Below are positions 1 to 8,592 of a stretch of 45,372 nt of DNA, one piece after another. The notes beneath the pieces are model-generated. The model saw only the letters and a list, made by a program, of their open reading frames with translations, did not search any database and was not told the DNA's origin. The DNA is from an uncultured Clostridia bacterium (lineage in GTDB: Bacteria > Bacillota > Clostridia > Oscillospirales > Ruminococcaceae). Both the position numbers and the translations under genes were made by a program. Location of the stretch: assembly GCA_947628615.1 (NCBI GenBank), contig CANRAO010000014.1, positions 1 through 45,372 on the forward strand, in the 5' to 3' direction. Position 1 is the stretch's first letter. Each line of letters starts with the position of its first letter.

Positions 1-57
1 GAACCTGCGGCATCTTGGTCCCAAACCAAGCACTCTACCAAACTGAGTTACATCCCG
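1..57 (-). tRNA. tRNA-Pro (UGG), 3' end cut by window edge
   Basis: Read on the minus strand the sequence starts CGGGATG at 57, followed by a D-arm (AACTCAGTTTGGTAGAG), a perfect 5-bp anticodon stem CTTGG/CCAAG around the loop TTTGGGA, and the start of the T-arm (GCAGGTTC). The anticodon is TGG (bases 23-21), read as proline. About 20 nt (rest of the T-arm, acceptor 3' strand) lie outside the window. It is divergent from leuA; no convincing promoter was found for it. Confidence 0.93.
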
Positions 58-184
58 ATCTATGTAAAGTCAAACAGTGCAAAAACAGTCAACCGTTTGA
101 CAGCTATATAATTATAAAGTATAAAAACAACTTTGTCAAGACTTTTTTCAAAAAAGTTTTTAGAAAAAATTTATAACAAAATGC

Positions 185-213
185 TTGACAAATCATATAA
201 TATGTAATATACT
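185..213 (+). promoter_or_regulatory. Sigma-A type promoter for leuA
   Basis: TTGACA at 185-190 and TATACT at 208-213 with a 17-bp spacer. This places the transcription start near 220, just before the T-box leader. Confidence 0.75.
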
Positions 214-235
214 ATAAATACTTTCAATATTATAA

Positions 236-490
236 ATGCTTTGATAGGAAGCAAAGGCTTTTACTTCTAAGCACAGAGAACTGACGGTCGGTGCAAGTCA
301 GCGTTAGAGAAAGGCTATAACTCGTCCTTGAGCAGGTGCGGTGAATGTTAATTAGCTGCATACGGGAACTCCCGTTACAGAGTAACACATTGATAGATGT
401 GACTGAGGTGTATAGTGTGAGCTGTACATAAATGAGAGTGGTAACACGGGTATTTCGCTCGTCTCTGTTTTATCGGAGACGGGCGTTTTT
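236..490 (+). promoter_or_regulatory. T-box riboswitch (leucine), leuA leader
   Basis: Stem I distal motif AGAGAACTGACGG.. with GGTGCAAGTCAG lies at about 276-302. The specifier loop reads AACTCGTCC, giving specifier codon CTC (321-323) for leucine, which agrees with the downstream gene. The antiterminator T-box is GAGTGGTAACACGGG (about 435-449); its TGGT would pair with an ACCA tRNA end, as expected for tRNA-Leu with discriminator A. The competing terminator is the 10-bp stem CGCTCGTCTC (456-465) / GAGACGGGCG (476-485) followed by TTTTT. Uncharged tRNA-Leu is expected to stabilise the antiterminator and switch leuA on. The 5' boundary is approximate. Confidence 0.9.
456..490 (+). terminator. 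T-box attenuator terminator
   Basis: A perfect (one G-U) 10-bp stem, 456-465 with 476-485, is followed by five T. Its 5' arm lies directly after the T-box bulge sequence, so it competes with the antiterminator fold. Confidence 0.88.
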
Positions 491-560
491 GATTAACCGA
501 TGAAATTTCACAAGCAGGAAATACCTGCGTATATGATTTATAAGTAAAGGGAGGATCATT

Positions 561-2234
561 ATGAAAAACGTACAAAAATACCAAAGAGGCTATTATATGC
601 CGCCTTATGAATGTCTTAACTGGACAAAGAAAGAATACATAGACCACGCTCCTATGTGGTGCTCTGTAGATTTGAGAGACGGCAATCAGGCGCTTATCAT
701 TCCGATGAGTCTGGAGGAGAAACTGGAGTTTTTTAATCATCTTGTAAAGATAGGCTTTAAAGAGATAGAAATTGGTTTTCCTGCCGCATCTGAAACCGAA
801 TACGAATTCTGCCGCACTCTTATTGAGAGAAATATGATTCCCGACGACGTTAGAATTCAGGTTTTAACGCAGTCAAGAGAACATATTATTAAGAAAACCT
901 TCAAGGCTCTTGAAGGCTGTAAAAACGCAGTAGTACATCTGTATAATTCAACGTCTGTCGCTCAGAGAGAACAGGTTTTCCGCAAGAGCAAGGACGAGAT
1001 AAAGGAAATTGCGGTAAGCGGTGCAAAAATCTGCGAGGAGTACCGTCAAAAAACCGACGGCAACTTCATTTTCGAGTATTCGCCTGAGAGCTTTACAGGA
1101 ACAGAGCCTGAGTATGCTCTTGAAGTATGCAATGCCGTTTTAGACGTTTGGCAGCCGACGCCTGAAAGAAAGGTTATAATCAATCTTCCTGTAACGGTAG
1201 AGATGTCTTTGCCTCACGTTTATGCTTCGCAAATCGAGTATATGTGCAGTAATATGAAATACCGTGAGAATGTTATTATTTCACTTCACCCGCATAATGA
1301 CAGAGGCTGTGCAGTTGCAGATTCCGAGCTGGGTCTGCTCGCAGGCGCTGACAGAATAGAGGGTACTTGCTTCGGAAACGGCGAAAGAACTGGAAATGTT
1401 GACATTGTAACTCTGGCTATGAATATGTATACTCACGGAGTTGATCCAGAACTCGACTTTTCAGATATGCCGTCGCTGGTTGAGATATACGAAAGAGTTA
1501 CAAGAATGAAGGTTTACGAACGTACACCGTATGCCGGCAGACTGGTATTTGCTGCATTTTCGGGTTCTCATCAGGACGCTATCGCAAAGGGTATGAAATG
1601 GCGTGAGGAAAAGGACCCCGACCATTGGACAGTTCCTTATCTCCCACTTGACCCAAAGGACGTAGGCAGAGAATACGAGGGTGATGTTATAAGAATCAAT
1701 TCGCAGTCGGGCAAGGGCGGAATAGGATTTCTTCTCCAGCAGCAATACGGATACGATCTGCCTAAAAAGATGAGAGAGGATTTCGGCTATTCTGTAAAGG
1801 CTGTTTCTGACCACAAGCATAAAGAGCTTATGCCTAACGAGGTCTACGACATCTTCTGCGAAAGATATATGAATATCAATACTCCCGTTAAAGTTATCGA
1901 GTCGCATTATATTCAGCAGCCTGACGGTAAGATCACTGCTTTTGTAACTGCCGACATAAAGGGCAGAGATAAGGTCGGAACATATAAAGCAGACGGAAAC
2001 GGACGTCTTGACGCTGTTTCAAACGCACTAAAAGAGGCTTTGAAAATAGACTTCACAATTGCAGACTACAATGAACATTCTCTTGAAAAGACTTCAAAAT
2101 CTCAGGCTGTTTCATATGTGGGAATTGAGCATAACGGAGAGACCTTCTGGGGCGCAGGACGGGATACTGATATTATAAACTCGTCTATTCTCGCTTTGGT
2201 TTCAGCTATTAATAAAATTGTAAAACCCCTATAG
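561..2234 (+). CDS. leuA: 2-isopropylmalate synthase
   Basis: Condenses acetyl-CoA with 2-oxoisovalerate, the first committed step of leucine synthesis, in the cytoplasm. The 557-aa length fits the long Clostridia/actinobacterial LeuA type. The DRE-TIM barrel shows LRDGNQ (about 38-43), the metal-binding HPHND (H243, H245, N246) and GNGERTGN (272-279). The last ~150 residues, with SHYIQQPDGK and DAVSNALKEAL, resemble the C-terminal leucine-feedback (LeuA dimer) domain. The ATG at 561 follows GGGAGG at good spacing. The gene is controlled by the leucine T-box upstream and followed by its own terminator, so it appears monocistronic; leuBCD are not nearby. Confidence 0.96.
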   Translation: MKNVQKYQRGYYMPPYECLNWTKKEYIDHAPMWCSVDLRDGNQALIIPMSLEEKLEFFNHLVKIGFKEIEIGFPAASETEYEFCRTLIERNMIPDDVRIQVLTQSREHIIKKTFKALEGCKNAVVHLYNSTSVAQREQVFRKSKDEIKEIAVSGAKICEEYRQKTDGNFIFEYSPESFTGTEPEYALEVCNAVLDVWQPTPERKVIINLPVTVEMSLPHVYASQIEYMCSNMKYRENVIISLHPHNDRGCAVADSELGLLAGADRIEGTCFGNGERTGNVDIVTLAMNMYTHGVDPELDFSDMPSLVEIYERVTRMKVYERTPYAGRLVFAAFSGSHQDAIAKGMKWREEKDPDHWTVPYLPLDPKDVGREYEGDVIRINSQSGKGGIGFLLQQQYGYDLPKKMREDFGYSVKAVSDHKHKELMPNEVYDIFCERYMNINTPVKVIESHYIQQPDGKITAFVTADIKGRDKVGTYKADGNGRLDAVSNALKEALKIDFTIADYNEHSLEKTSKSQAVSYVGIEHNGETFWGAGRDTDIINSSILALVSAINKIVKPL

Positions 2235-2268
2235 CGGAGTTAAAACTTTATAAATTTATAATAAATAA

Positions 2269-2308
2269 ATCCGTTTCCGGTATGAGAATATAATCGGAAA
2301 CGGATTTT
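2269..2308 (+). terminator. Intrinsic terminator after leuA
   Basis: Inverted repeat AATCCGTTTCCG (2269-2279) / CGGAAACGGATT (2295-2306) with a 15-nt loop, followed by TTTTAT. Confidence 0.85.
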
Positions 2309-2323
2309 ATTCCAGTAAAAATA

Positions 2324-2352
2324 TTGTAAACAATAAATTAAAGGTATATAAT
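2324..2352 (+). promoter_or_regulatory. Promoter for the D,D-carboxypeptidase gene
   Basis: TTGTAA (2324-2329) and TATAAT (2347-2352) with a 17-bp spacer, between the leuA terminator and the start at 2406. Confidence 0.7.
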
Positions 2353-2405
2353 ACAATAAAGATGAATAAATTTAAGAATTTTGAATATATATAGGAAGTG
2401 ATAAA

Positions 2406-3356
2406 ATGAGACAAAGCAGAATAAAAGCTCTTGTTGTCACAATTTTTACTCTGGGGGCAATAATTTTAATGACAGCTGCTACTTCCGACAATAATTATTC
2501 AAAAAGCAATTTCGTATCGGCAGAATCCTCTGAAACATTATTAACAAAACCTGTTCTGACAGCAAAACTTAAAAAAAGCAGTCTTAAACTCAATTGGACA
2601 AAGGCTGAAAATGCAAACGAATATAAAATATACCGCTCTAAGAAAAAGAACGGCAAGTACAAAAAACTGGCAGAGGTAACCGCAGATACGCTTACTTTCT
2701 CTGACAAGGACTTTAAGGGTGAGAGAAAAACATACTACTATAAGATAAAAGCAGTTACAAGGTCGGGCGAAAGTGTTGAACACACATATTCAAACACAAT
2801 AAAAAAGACCGTGTACAAACGAAAATCAAAAGTACACGGGGTTACCTACATAGACGGAATATTAATAGCCAATAAAACATATAAACTGCCAAAGACCTAT
2901 AATCCGGGAACAAACAGCAAAGCCTATAAAGCCTTTCAGAAAATGCAGTCTGCCGCTTATAAGGACGGTATCAGTCTATTTATAGCTTCCGGTTTCAGGT
3001 CTTACTCCTACCAAAAAAACTTATACAACAGCTATAAAGCAAGAGACGGAAAGGAAATAGCAGATACATATTCCGCAAGAGCAGGTTATTCTGAGCACCA
3101 AACAGGTCTTGCATTTGACATTAACAACCCAAGCAGCACTTTTGACAATACAAAAGAAGCAAAATGGCTCGCAAAGAATTGCACAAAATACGGCTTTATA
3201 ATCAGATACCAGAAATCTAAAGAAAAAATCACGGGATATAAATATGAATCGTGGCATATCAGATATTTAGGTAAAAGTCTGGCAAAAAAGGTAACGAAAT
3301 CAGGTAAATGCCTTGAGGAATATCTAGGTATCACATCAGAGTACAAACATAGGTAA
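2406..3356 (+). CDS. Secreted VanY-type D-alanyl-D-alanine carboxypeptidase with FN3-like domain
   Basis: Predicted extracytoplasmic Zn peptidase that trims the terminal D-Ala of peptidoglycan stem peptides (peptidase M15B). An N-terminal hydrophobic segment (about 6-26) acts as signal peptide or anchor. Residues 48-135 look like one fibronectin III-like beta domain (LKLNWTKAENANEYKIYRS). The catalytic domain (about 145-310) has SGFRSYSYQ, the metal motif SEHQTGLAFD (H231, D238) and ESWHIRYLG (H284 as third ligand, E281 as likely catalytic base). ATG at 2406 follows AGGAAGTG. It is a single-gene unit with its own promoter. The FN3 domain probably binds the cell surface or positions the enzyme (inference). 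Nothing nearby suggests a vancomycin-resistance operon, so a housekeeping wall role is likelier. Confidence 0.9.
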   Translation: MRQSRIKALVVTIFTLGAIILMTAATSDNNYSKSNFVSAESSETLLTKPVLTAKLKKSSLKLNWTKAENANEYKIYRSKKKNGKYKKLAEVTADTLTFSDKDFKGERKTYYYKIKAVTRSGESVEHTYSNTIKKTVYKRKSKVHGVTYIDGILIANKTYKLPKTYNPGTNSKAYKAFQKMQSAAYKDGISLFIASGFRSYSYQKNLYNSYKARDGKEIADTYSARAGYSEHQTGLAFDINNPSSTFDNTKEAKWLAKNCTKYGFIIRYQKSKEKITGYKYESWHIRYLGKSLAKKVTKSGKCLEEYLGITSEYKHR

Positions 3357-3445
3357 TGTTTTTGAACCAAAAAGGGTACGGGGTAATACTATAAAAACCT
3401 TTTGAAAAAGATAGGTTCTTGTTTATAACATCTAGCCTCTGATTA

Positions 3446-3985
3446 TCAGTAATCCGCCTTTTTATTCAGACTTCTAATATACTTAAAAGTTTCTTTCTCT
3501 CCCTTTTGAGAAAGCATAACCAAAAGCGACTCCAAAAGCTCTGAGGTGTCGGGATGTATCATTCTTCGCGGTTTGCCGTTTTGAAAGTATTCAAGCGGGT
3601 GTTTATCAGTATAATTCTTACCGCGATATACCTTGCTTGCCGCAACCCTGTCGCAGAACATTTCTATAACATACTTCATAGGCATTTTAACAGGTGCAAC
3701 ACGCTTTTCCTGCTTGCTGTAATCAGTCCAGTATTCAAAGTGATGCTTGTTTCTGCCTTTATGGTGCATCCAAGCCTTTGAGTAACCGTATGCCTCACGT
3801 TCTCCCTCGTTAGGGCTTTTGTCTCCCTGATAAAACTTAACGCCTGCTGAAAACTCCGTCGGGGAATACTTTGACAGATCATGAAAAAGCCCCTGCCTAA
3901 GGATACCTGCCTTTGCACAGTTTCTTATGACCTGATGGCGGTGCTTTGTTATTGTTATAAAATGCCTTAATACATTCAACGACAA
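3446..3985 (-). CDS. DUF5662 family protein (His-rich, HD-like)
   Basis: About 180 aa with a dense conserved His/Asp pattern: KHRHQV near the N-terminus, QGLFHDLSKYSPTEF, GYSKAWMHHKGRNKHHFEYW, MPMKYVIEMFCDR and a C-terminal HPDTSELL. I recognise this as the DUF5662 family; the function is not established. The HDLSK and HHKGRNKHH motifs suggest a metal-binding all-helical fold reminiscent of HD phosphohydrolases (inference only). The start is ambiguous: GAGGTG sits 6 nt before TTG at 3985, chosen here, while GTG at 3994 would overlap the Shine-Dalgarno sequence. It is a single gene with its own promoter, convergent with the carboxypeptidase. Confidence 0.8.
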   Translation of the reverse strand: MSLNVLRHFITITKHRHQVIRNCAKAGILRQGLFHDLSKYSPTEFSAGVKFYQGDKSPNEGEREAYGYSKAWMHHKGRNKHHFEYWTDYSKQEKRVAPVKMPMKYVIEMFCDRVAASKVYRGKNYTDKHPLEYFQNGKPRRMIHPDTSELLESLLVMLSQKGEKETFKYIRSLNKKADY

Positions 3986-4009
3986 TTTATCCACCTCGCT
4001 GTTAGATAT

Positions 4010-4038
4010 ATTTTATCATAATAATTCTTGAAAATCAA
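4010..4038 (-). promoter_or_regulatory. Promoter for the DUF5662 gene
   Basis: On the minus strand TTGATT (4038-4033) and TAAAAT (4015-4010) are separated by 17 bp, about 25 bp before the coding start. Confidence 0.5.
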
Positions 4039-4107
4039 TTGCGATAGCCTTATGTTTTGAACTTATGATGTTCTGCAGAAAAATATTGAAAAAATTTTAT
4101 AAAATGC

Positions 4108-4136
4108 TTGACAGGAAAATAAACATATGCTATAAT
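4108..4136 (+). promoter_or_regulatory. Strong promoter for rplJ-rplL
   Basis: Consensus TTGACA (4108-4113) and TATAAT (4131-4136) with a 17-bp spacer, directly upstream of the L10 leader. Confidence 0.88.
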
Positions 4137-4142
4137 ATGCCT

Positions 4143-4275
4143 TGCATTCGTATCTAAAGACAGCAGGTGGTGTAAGAACCGTAAATCCTGCCGAGGAAAG
4201 AATAGCAAAGTTTTTATAGTATAATTATAACCGAAACTTTGTTCCTCTTTTGTCTTTTGATAAAAGGGGATTTTT
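4143..4275 (+). promoter_or_regulatory. Ribosomal protein L10 leader with attenuator
   Basis: The typical L10-leader core is visible: TAAAGACAGCAGG (4154-4167) and GTAAATCCTGCCGAGG (4181-4196), in which GCAGG pairs with CCTGC. It is followed by a CAAAGTTT / AAACTTTG stem (4206-4213 with 4234-4241) and a final hairpin CCTCTTTT (4244-4251) / AAAAGGGG (4262-4269) with a T run. The L10(L12)4 complex is known to bind such leaders and repress the operon. The final hairpin makes premature termination the likely mechanism here (inference). Confidence 0.88.
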
Positions 4276-4321
4276 ATTTACTTTTTTGATACGGAAATAT
4301 ATTAAAAGAGGTGAAATCTAT

Positions 4322-4834
4322 ATGCCAAGCGAAAAGGTATTGCTTCAAAAGCAGGAAAAGGTAAACGCTTTGACTGAGCTTCTTAAAAATGCATCTGCTG
4401 GTGTGCTTGTTGACTACAAAGGCATCACAGTAGAAGAGGATACCCAGCTTAGAAAAGAACTGAGAGAAGCAGGCGTTACCTATTCGGTAGAGAAGAACAC
4501 AATGCTTCGTTTTGCAATGAAAAACTGCGGAATGGATGAGCTTACGAACGTTCTTGAAGGTACAACGGCTATTGCTGTTTCAAGCGATGACCAGACCGCT
4601 CCTGCAAGAGTACTCGGAAAATTCGCAAGCGAGCATGACGACAAGTTCACGCTAAAAGCAGGATTTATCGGTGAAGATATTTATGACGAGGCAGGAGTTA
4701 TGGCTCTGTCAAAAATTCCTCCGAGAGATGTATTGCTTGCACAGCTTGTTGGTTCTCTGCAAGGACCTATTCAAAAACTTGCTGCGATTCTCAAGGCTGT
4801 TGTTGACAGCAAAAATGACGGCGACGCAGCTTAG
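4322..4834 (+). CDS. rplJ: 50S ribosomal protein L10
   Basis: 170 aa, the usual length for L10. It carries GVLVDYKGITVEEDTQLRKE and REAGVTYSVEKNTMLRFAM, typical of the rRNA-binding N-terminal domain, and ends in a C-terminal helix (AQLVGSLQGPIQKLAAILKA) that anchors L12 dimers. It forms the base of the ribosomal stalk and is also the repressor acting on the leader upstream. The ATG at 4322 is chosen because AGAGGTG precedes it at correct spacing; an in-frame ATG at 4250 lies inside the attenuator hairpin and has no Shine-Dalgarno sequence. Co-transcribed with rplL, 88 bp downstream. Confidence 0.97.
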   Translation: MPSEKVLLQKQEKVNALTELLKNASAGVLVDYKGITVEEDTQLRKELREAGVTYSVEKNTMLRFAMKNCGMDELTNVLEGTTAIAVSSDDQTAPARVLGKFASEHDDKFTLKAGFIGEDIYDEAGVMALSKIPPRDVLLAQLVGSLQGPIQKLAAILKAVVDSKNDGDAA

Positions 4835-4922
4835 ACTGCCTTGCTAAAAGTAAAAGAAAAAGTTAAAAATCAAGAGGTTTAAAGCCTCAAGACAAAAATA
4901 TTTATTAAAGGAGAAAATTATC

Positions 4923-5294
4923 ATGGCTTCAGAGAAGATTTTAAAATTTGTAGAAGATATTAAAGAGCTTTCAGTTCTCGAGCTTTCAGAGCTTGTAGAC
5001 GCAATCCAGGAAGAATTTGGCGTAACTGCTGCTATTGCAGCTGCTGCACCTGCTGCAGGCGGTGCTGCTGCTGAAGAGGAAAAAACTGAATTTGACGTTG
5101 TTCTGACATCTTTCGGCGACTCTAAAATGCCTGTTATCAAGGCTGTTAAGGAAATCACAGGTCTTGGACTTAAAGAGTCAAAAGAGCTTGTTGAGTCAGC
5201 ACCTAAGGCTATTAAGGAAGGTGCTTCTAAGGCAGACGCTGAGGAAATTAAGACTAAGCTTGAAGAAGCAGGAGCTACTGTTGAGCTCAAGTAA
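4923..5294 (+). CDS. rplL: 50S ribosomal protein L7/L12
   Basis: 123 aa. An N-terminal dimerisation helix region ([20 protein letters not shown]) is followed by an Ala/Gly-rich flexible hinge (about 38-52) and the C-terminal factor-binding domain with [20 protein letters not shown]. It forms the mobile stalk that recruits and activates the translational GTPases. AAAGGAG precedes the ATG. A terminator follows directly and the next gene is on the other strand, so rpoB/rpoC are not downstream as they are in most bacteria. Confidence 0.97.
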   Translation: MASEKILKFVEDIKELSVLELSELVDAIQEEFGVTAAIAAAAPAAGGAAAEEEKTEFDVVLTSFGDSKMPVIKAVKEITGLGLKESKELVESAPKAIKEGASKADAEEIKTKLEEAGATVELK

Positions 5295-5312
5295 TTACTG
5301 CATAACTAAAAC

Positions 5313-5350
5313 AATCCCTGACAAACTATACAGTCTGTCGGGGATTTTTT
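5313..5350. terminator. Bidirectional terminator between rplL and the sulfotransferase-fold gene
   Basis: AATCCCTGACAAACT (5313-5327) pairs with the complementary arm up to GGGGATT (5338-5345), followed by T6 on the plus strand. It lies between two convergent genes; the minus-strand T run is weaker. Confidence 0.85.
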
Positions 5351-5354
5351 ATTT

Positions 5355-6542
5355 CTATTTAAAAAGAGTATGATAAATCTTTGCGACAAATTTTCTCTTT
5401 AATGAACTCCTTTCATATGTAAGTTCCCTTTTAACACTGTCAAGCTCTGCCTTCATATCTGAAAGCCTGTTTTTCATATCTTTATTCCGAAACTCAAGTA
5501 CTTTTCCGCATATGAACACAAGATCCTCGTAAGAATAACTTTTATCGCTATTCCCCCTACCCCTTTTGCGAATTGCTCCCCTGAAAAGGGTAGTGTCTTC
5601 ACGATTTAAAAACTCTCTTGCAATGGCTTGGTTGCCTTGTTTGTATTTTTCCAAAAAAGCTATTCGCTGTTCATAAGTAAAATAATCGCACTTTAAACTG
5701 CCTTTGATTTTTTCTTCTTCCTCCTGAAAAATTTTCAAATACCTTGCCACCCAGTTATCCTTCCTTGTTCTGAAACAATCAATTCCATTAAGAATACGCT
5801 TTATCTCCAGATATTTTCCGTGCAAACTGGTATTAACAAGCATATCTGAAGATATGTATCTTTCGTCAAGTTCAAGTCCTAAAGTCTTCAAAAAATCAGA
5901 AATCAACGTATTTCCGTTTCCCTCATACTGTTTCTTTTCATAAACCCGAACGATAATGTTCTCTTTGCCTATAGCCTGTTCAATTTCTTTAAGCTGAGTG
6001 TAATAATCAAGTTTAAAATAATTTATGTCCTCAGAATTCAAATAATCCTGAAAACTATCGTTTACTTTAATCTTCACCCTTTGCGCATAATAAGATTCTA
6101 CAACCAGATCTTGTCTTCTTAGATATACGATTACCCTTAAATCTATTCCACGCTCTGATAAAGCGCTCTTTAATACCTGCCAGAAATTTTCTCTGTTTTT
6201 ATATCCGTTCCATATGTTTTCATCAGACATTATTATATTCGGAAAAAAATCTGCGAGTTCTTTTATTCTGTCAAGTCCCTCATAAAAGCGTTCGTCCTCC
6301 GCCTTACGAATTTCAGCTTCCCTTTCAGGCTTGCAAATCTGACGATGCACAAGAAAATGTGCATTACGATACTGATTTACTCCATAGAACCGATAACCGA
6401 AATCAGGAAAGCAAAAGCCTTTTTCCTCCAGCAATTTTTTATTTAACGGTAAAAAATTCTGTATTGCTGTCGTACCCGTTTTTGGGGTTCCTATATGAAG
6501 GTATAATCTCGGCATTACATTCTCACTGTTAGACGCTGGCAT
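5355..6542 (-). CDS. Sulfotransferase-fold protein
   Basis: 395 aa. The N-terminus shows a PAPS-type P-loop, LHIGTPKTGTT (about 15-25), matching the 5'-phosphosulfate loop of sulfotransferases. VIVYLRRQDLVVESYY (about 137-152) matches the 3'-phosphate-binding strand-helix, where Arg/Ser contact the nucleotide. The C-terminus ends in a predicted coiled coil (about 350-385) and a basic tail. The substrate is unknown; surface glycans are a natural guess because many bacterial members modify polysaccharides. No signal peptide is visible. The ATG at 6542 is preferred: CAAAGGAG lies 7 nt upstream, whereas the longer open frame has no Shine-Dalgarno sequence. It is a single gene downstream of, and codirectional with, pyrG. 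A PAPS supply (cysN/D/C) is not in the window. Confidence 0.75.
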   Translation of the reverse strand: MPASNSENVMPRLYLHIGTPKTGTTAIQNFLPLNKKLLEEKGFCFPDFGYRFYGVNQYRNAHFLVHRQICKPEREAEIRKAEDERFYEGLDRIKELADFFPNIIMSDENIWNGYKNRENFWQVLKSALSERGIDLRVIVYLRRQDLVVESYYAQRVKIKVNDSFQDYLNSEDINYFKLDYYTQLKEIEQAIGKENIIVRVYEKKQYEGNGNTLISDFLKTLGLELDERYISSDMLVNTSLHGKYLEIKRILNGIDCFRTRKDNWVARYLKIFQEEEEKIKGSLKCDYFTYEQRIAFLEKYKQGNQAIAREFLNREDTTLFRGAIRKRGRGNSDKSYSYEDLVFICGKVLEFRNKDMKNRLSDMKAELDSVKRELTYERSSLKRKFVAKIYHTLFK

Positions 6543-6677
6543 TTCATTTCTCCTTTGTATTAAATCCTGACGTATTAAGTCATATTTACATCTTCTTTCT
6601 ACTGTATATCTGATTATACAAGAATTTAATACAATCACTGTGAAATAAAAGTGAAGAATATAAACTTTACAACAAAG

Positions 6678-6709
6678 AGCGTAGCAGGCAAAACAAGCCG
6701 TACTACGCT
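6678..6709 (-). terminator. Probable pyrG terminator
   Basis: Hairpin AGCGTAG (minus, 6709-6703) / CTACGCT (6684-6678) with inner GGC/GCC pairing, 20 bp past the pyrG stop. The following U run is weak (CTTTGTTG), so termination may be partial. Confidence 0.5.
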
Positions 6710-6728
6710 TCAAAAAGATATTCATTAA

Positions 6729-8456
<1,728 letters not shown>

Positions 8457-8461
8457 TTAAT

Positions 8462-8490
8462 ATTTTAACAAATTTCGAGTTAAATTTCAA
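8462..8490 (-). promoter_or_regulatory. Putative pyrG promoter
   Basis: Minus-strand TTGAAA (8490-8485) and TAAAAT (8467-8462) with a 17-bp spacer, downstream of the proA terminator. Confidence 0.5.
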
Positions 8491-8559
8491 GAGTGAAATA
8501 CTACAGATTTTGACTTAATTATTAACATAGTTATAAATGACAAATTGATAATATAACAT

Positions 8560-8587
8560 AAGCCCCGCAGATTATGCCGCAGGGCTT
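8560..8587 (-). terminator. Probable proBA terminator
   Basis: Perfect 11-bp stem, minus strand AAGCCCTGCGG / CTGCGGGGCTT with one wobble, just past the proA stop. The following sequence ATGTTATATT is only moderately U-rich. Confidence 0.65.
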
Positions 8588-8592
8588 GAATA

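Noticed and set aside
139-160. A/T-only palindrome ACTTTTTTCAAAAAAGT with T run, as a terminator
   Set aside because: It has no G-C pairs of note and lies upstream of the leuA promoter where no rightward transcript is known; it may be chance in AT-rich DNA.
375-740. 121-codon open frame on the minus strand
   Set aside because: It is antisense to the T-box and the leuA start, with no recognisable family and no ribosome binding site.
2406-3356. VanY gene as part of a glycopeptide-resistance cluster
   Set aside because: No vanS/R, vanH, ligase or vanX-like genes nearby; the protein is a common secreted carboxypeptidase.
4250-4321. Upstream in-frame start for rplJ
   Set aside because: This ATG lies inside the attenuator hairpin and lacks a Shine-Dalgarno sequence; the 4322 start gives the standard 170-aa protein.
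4844-5290. 148-codon open frame on the minus strand, Ser/Ala-rich
   Set aside because: It is the shadow of the Ala-rich hinge and coding bias of rplL.
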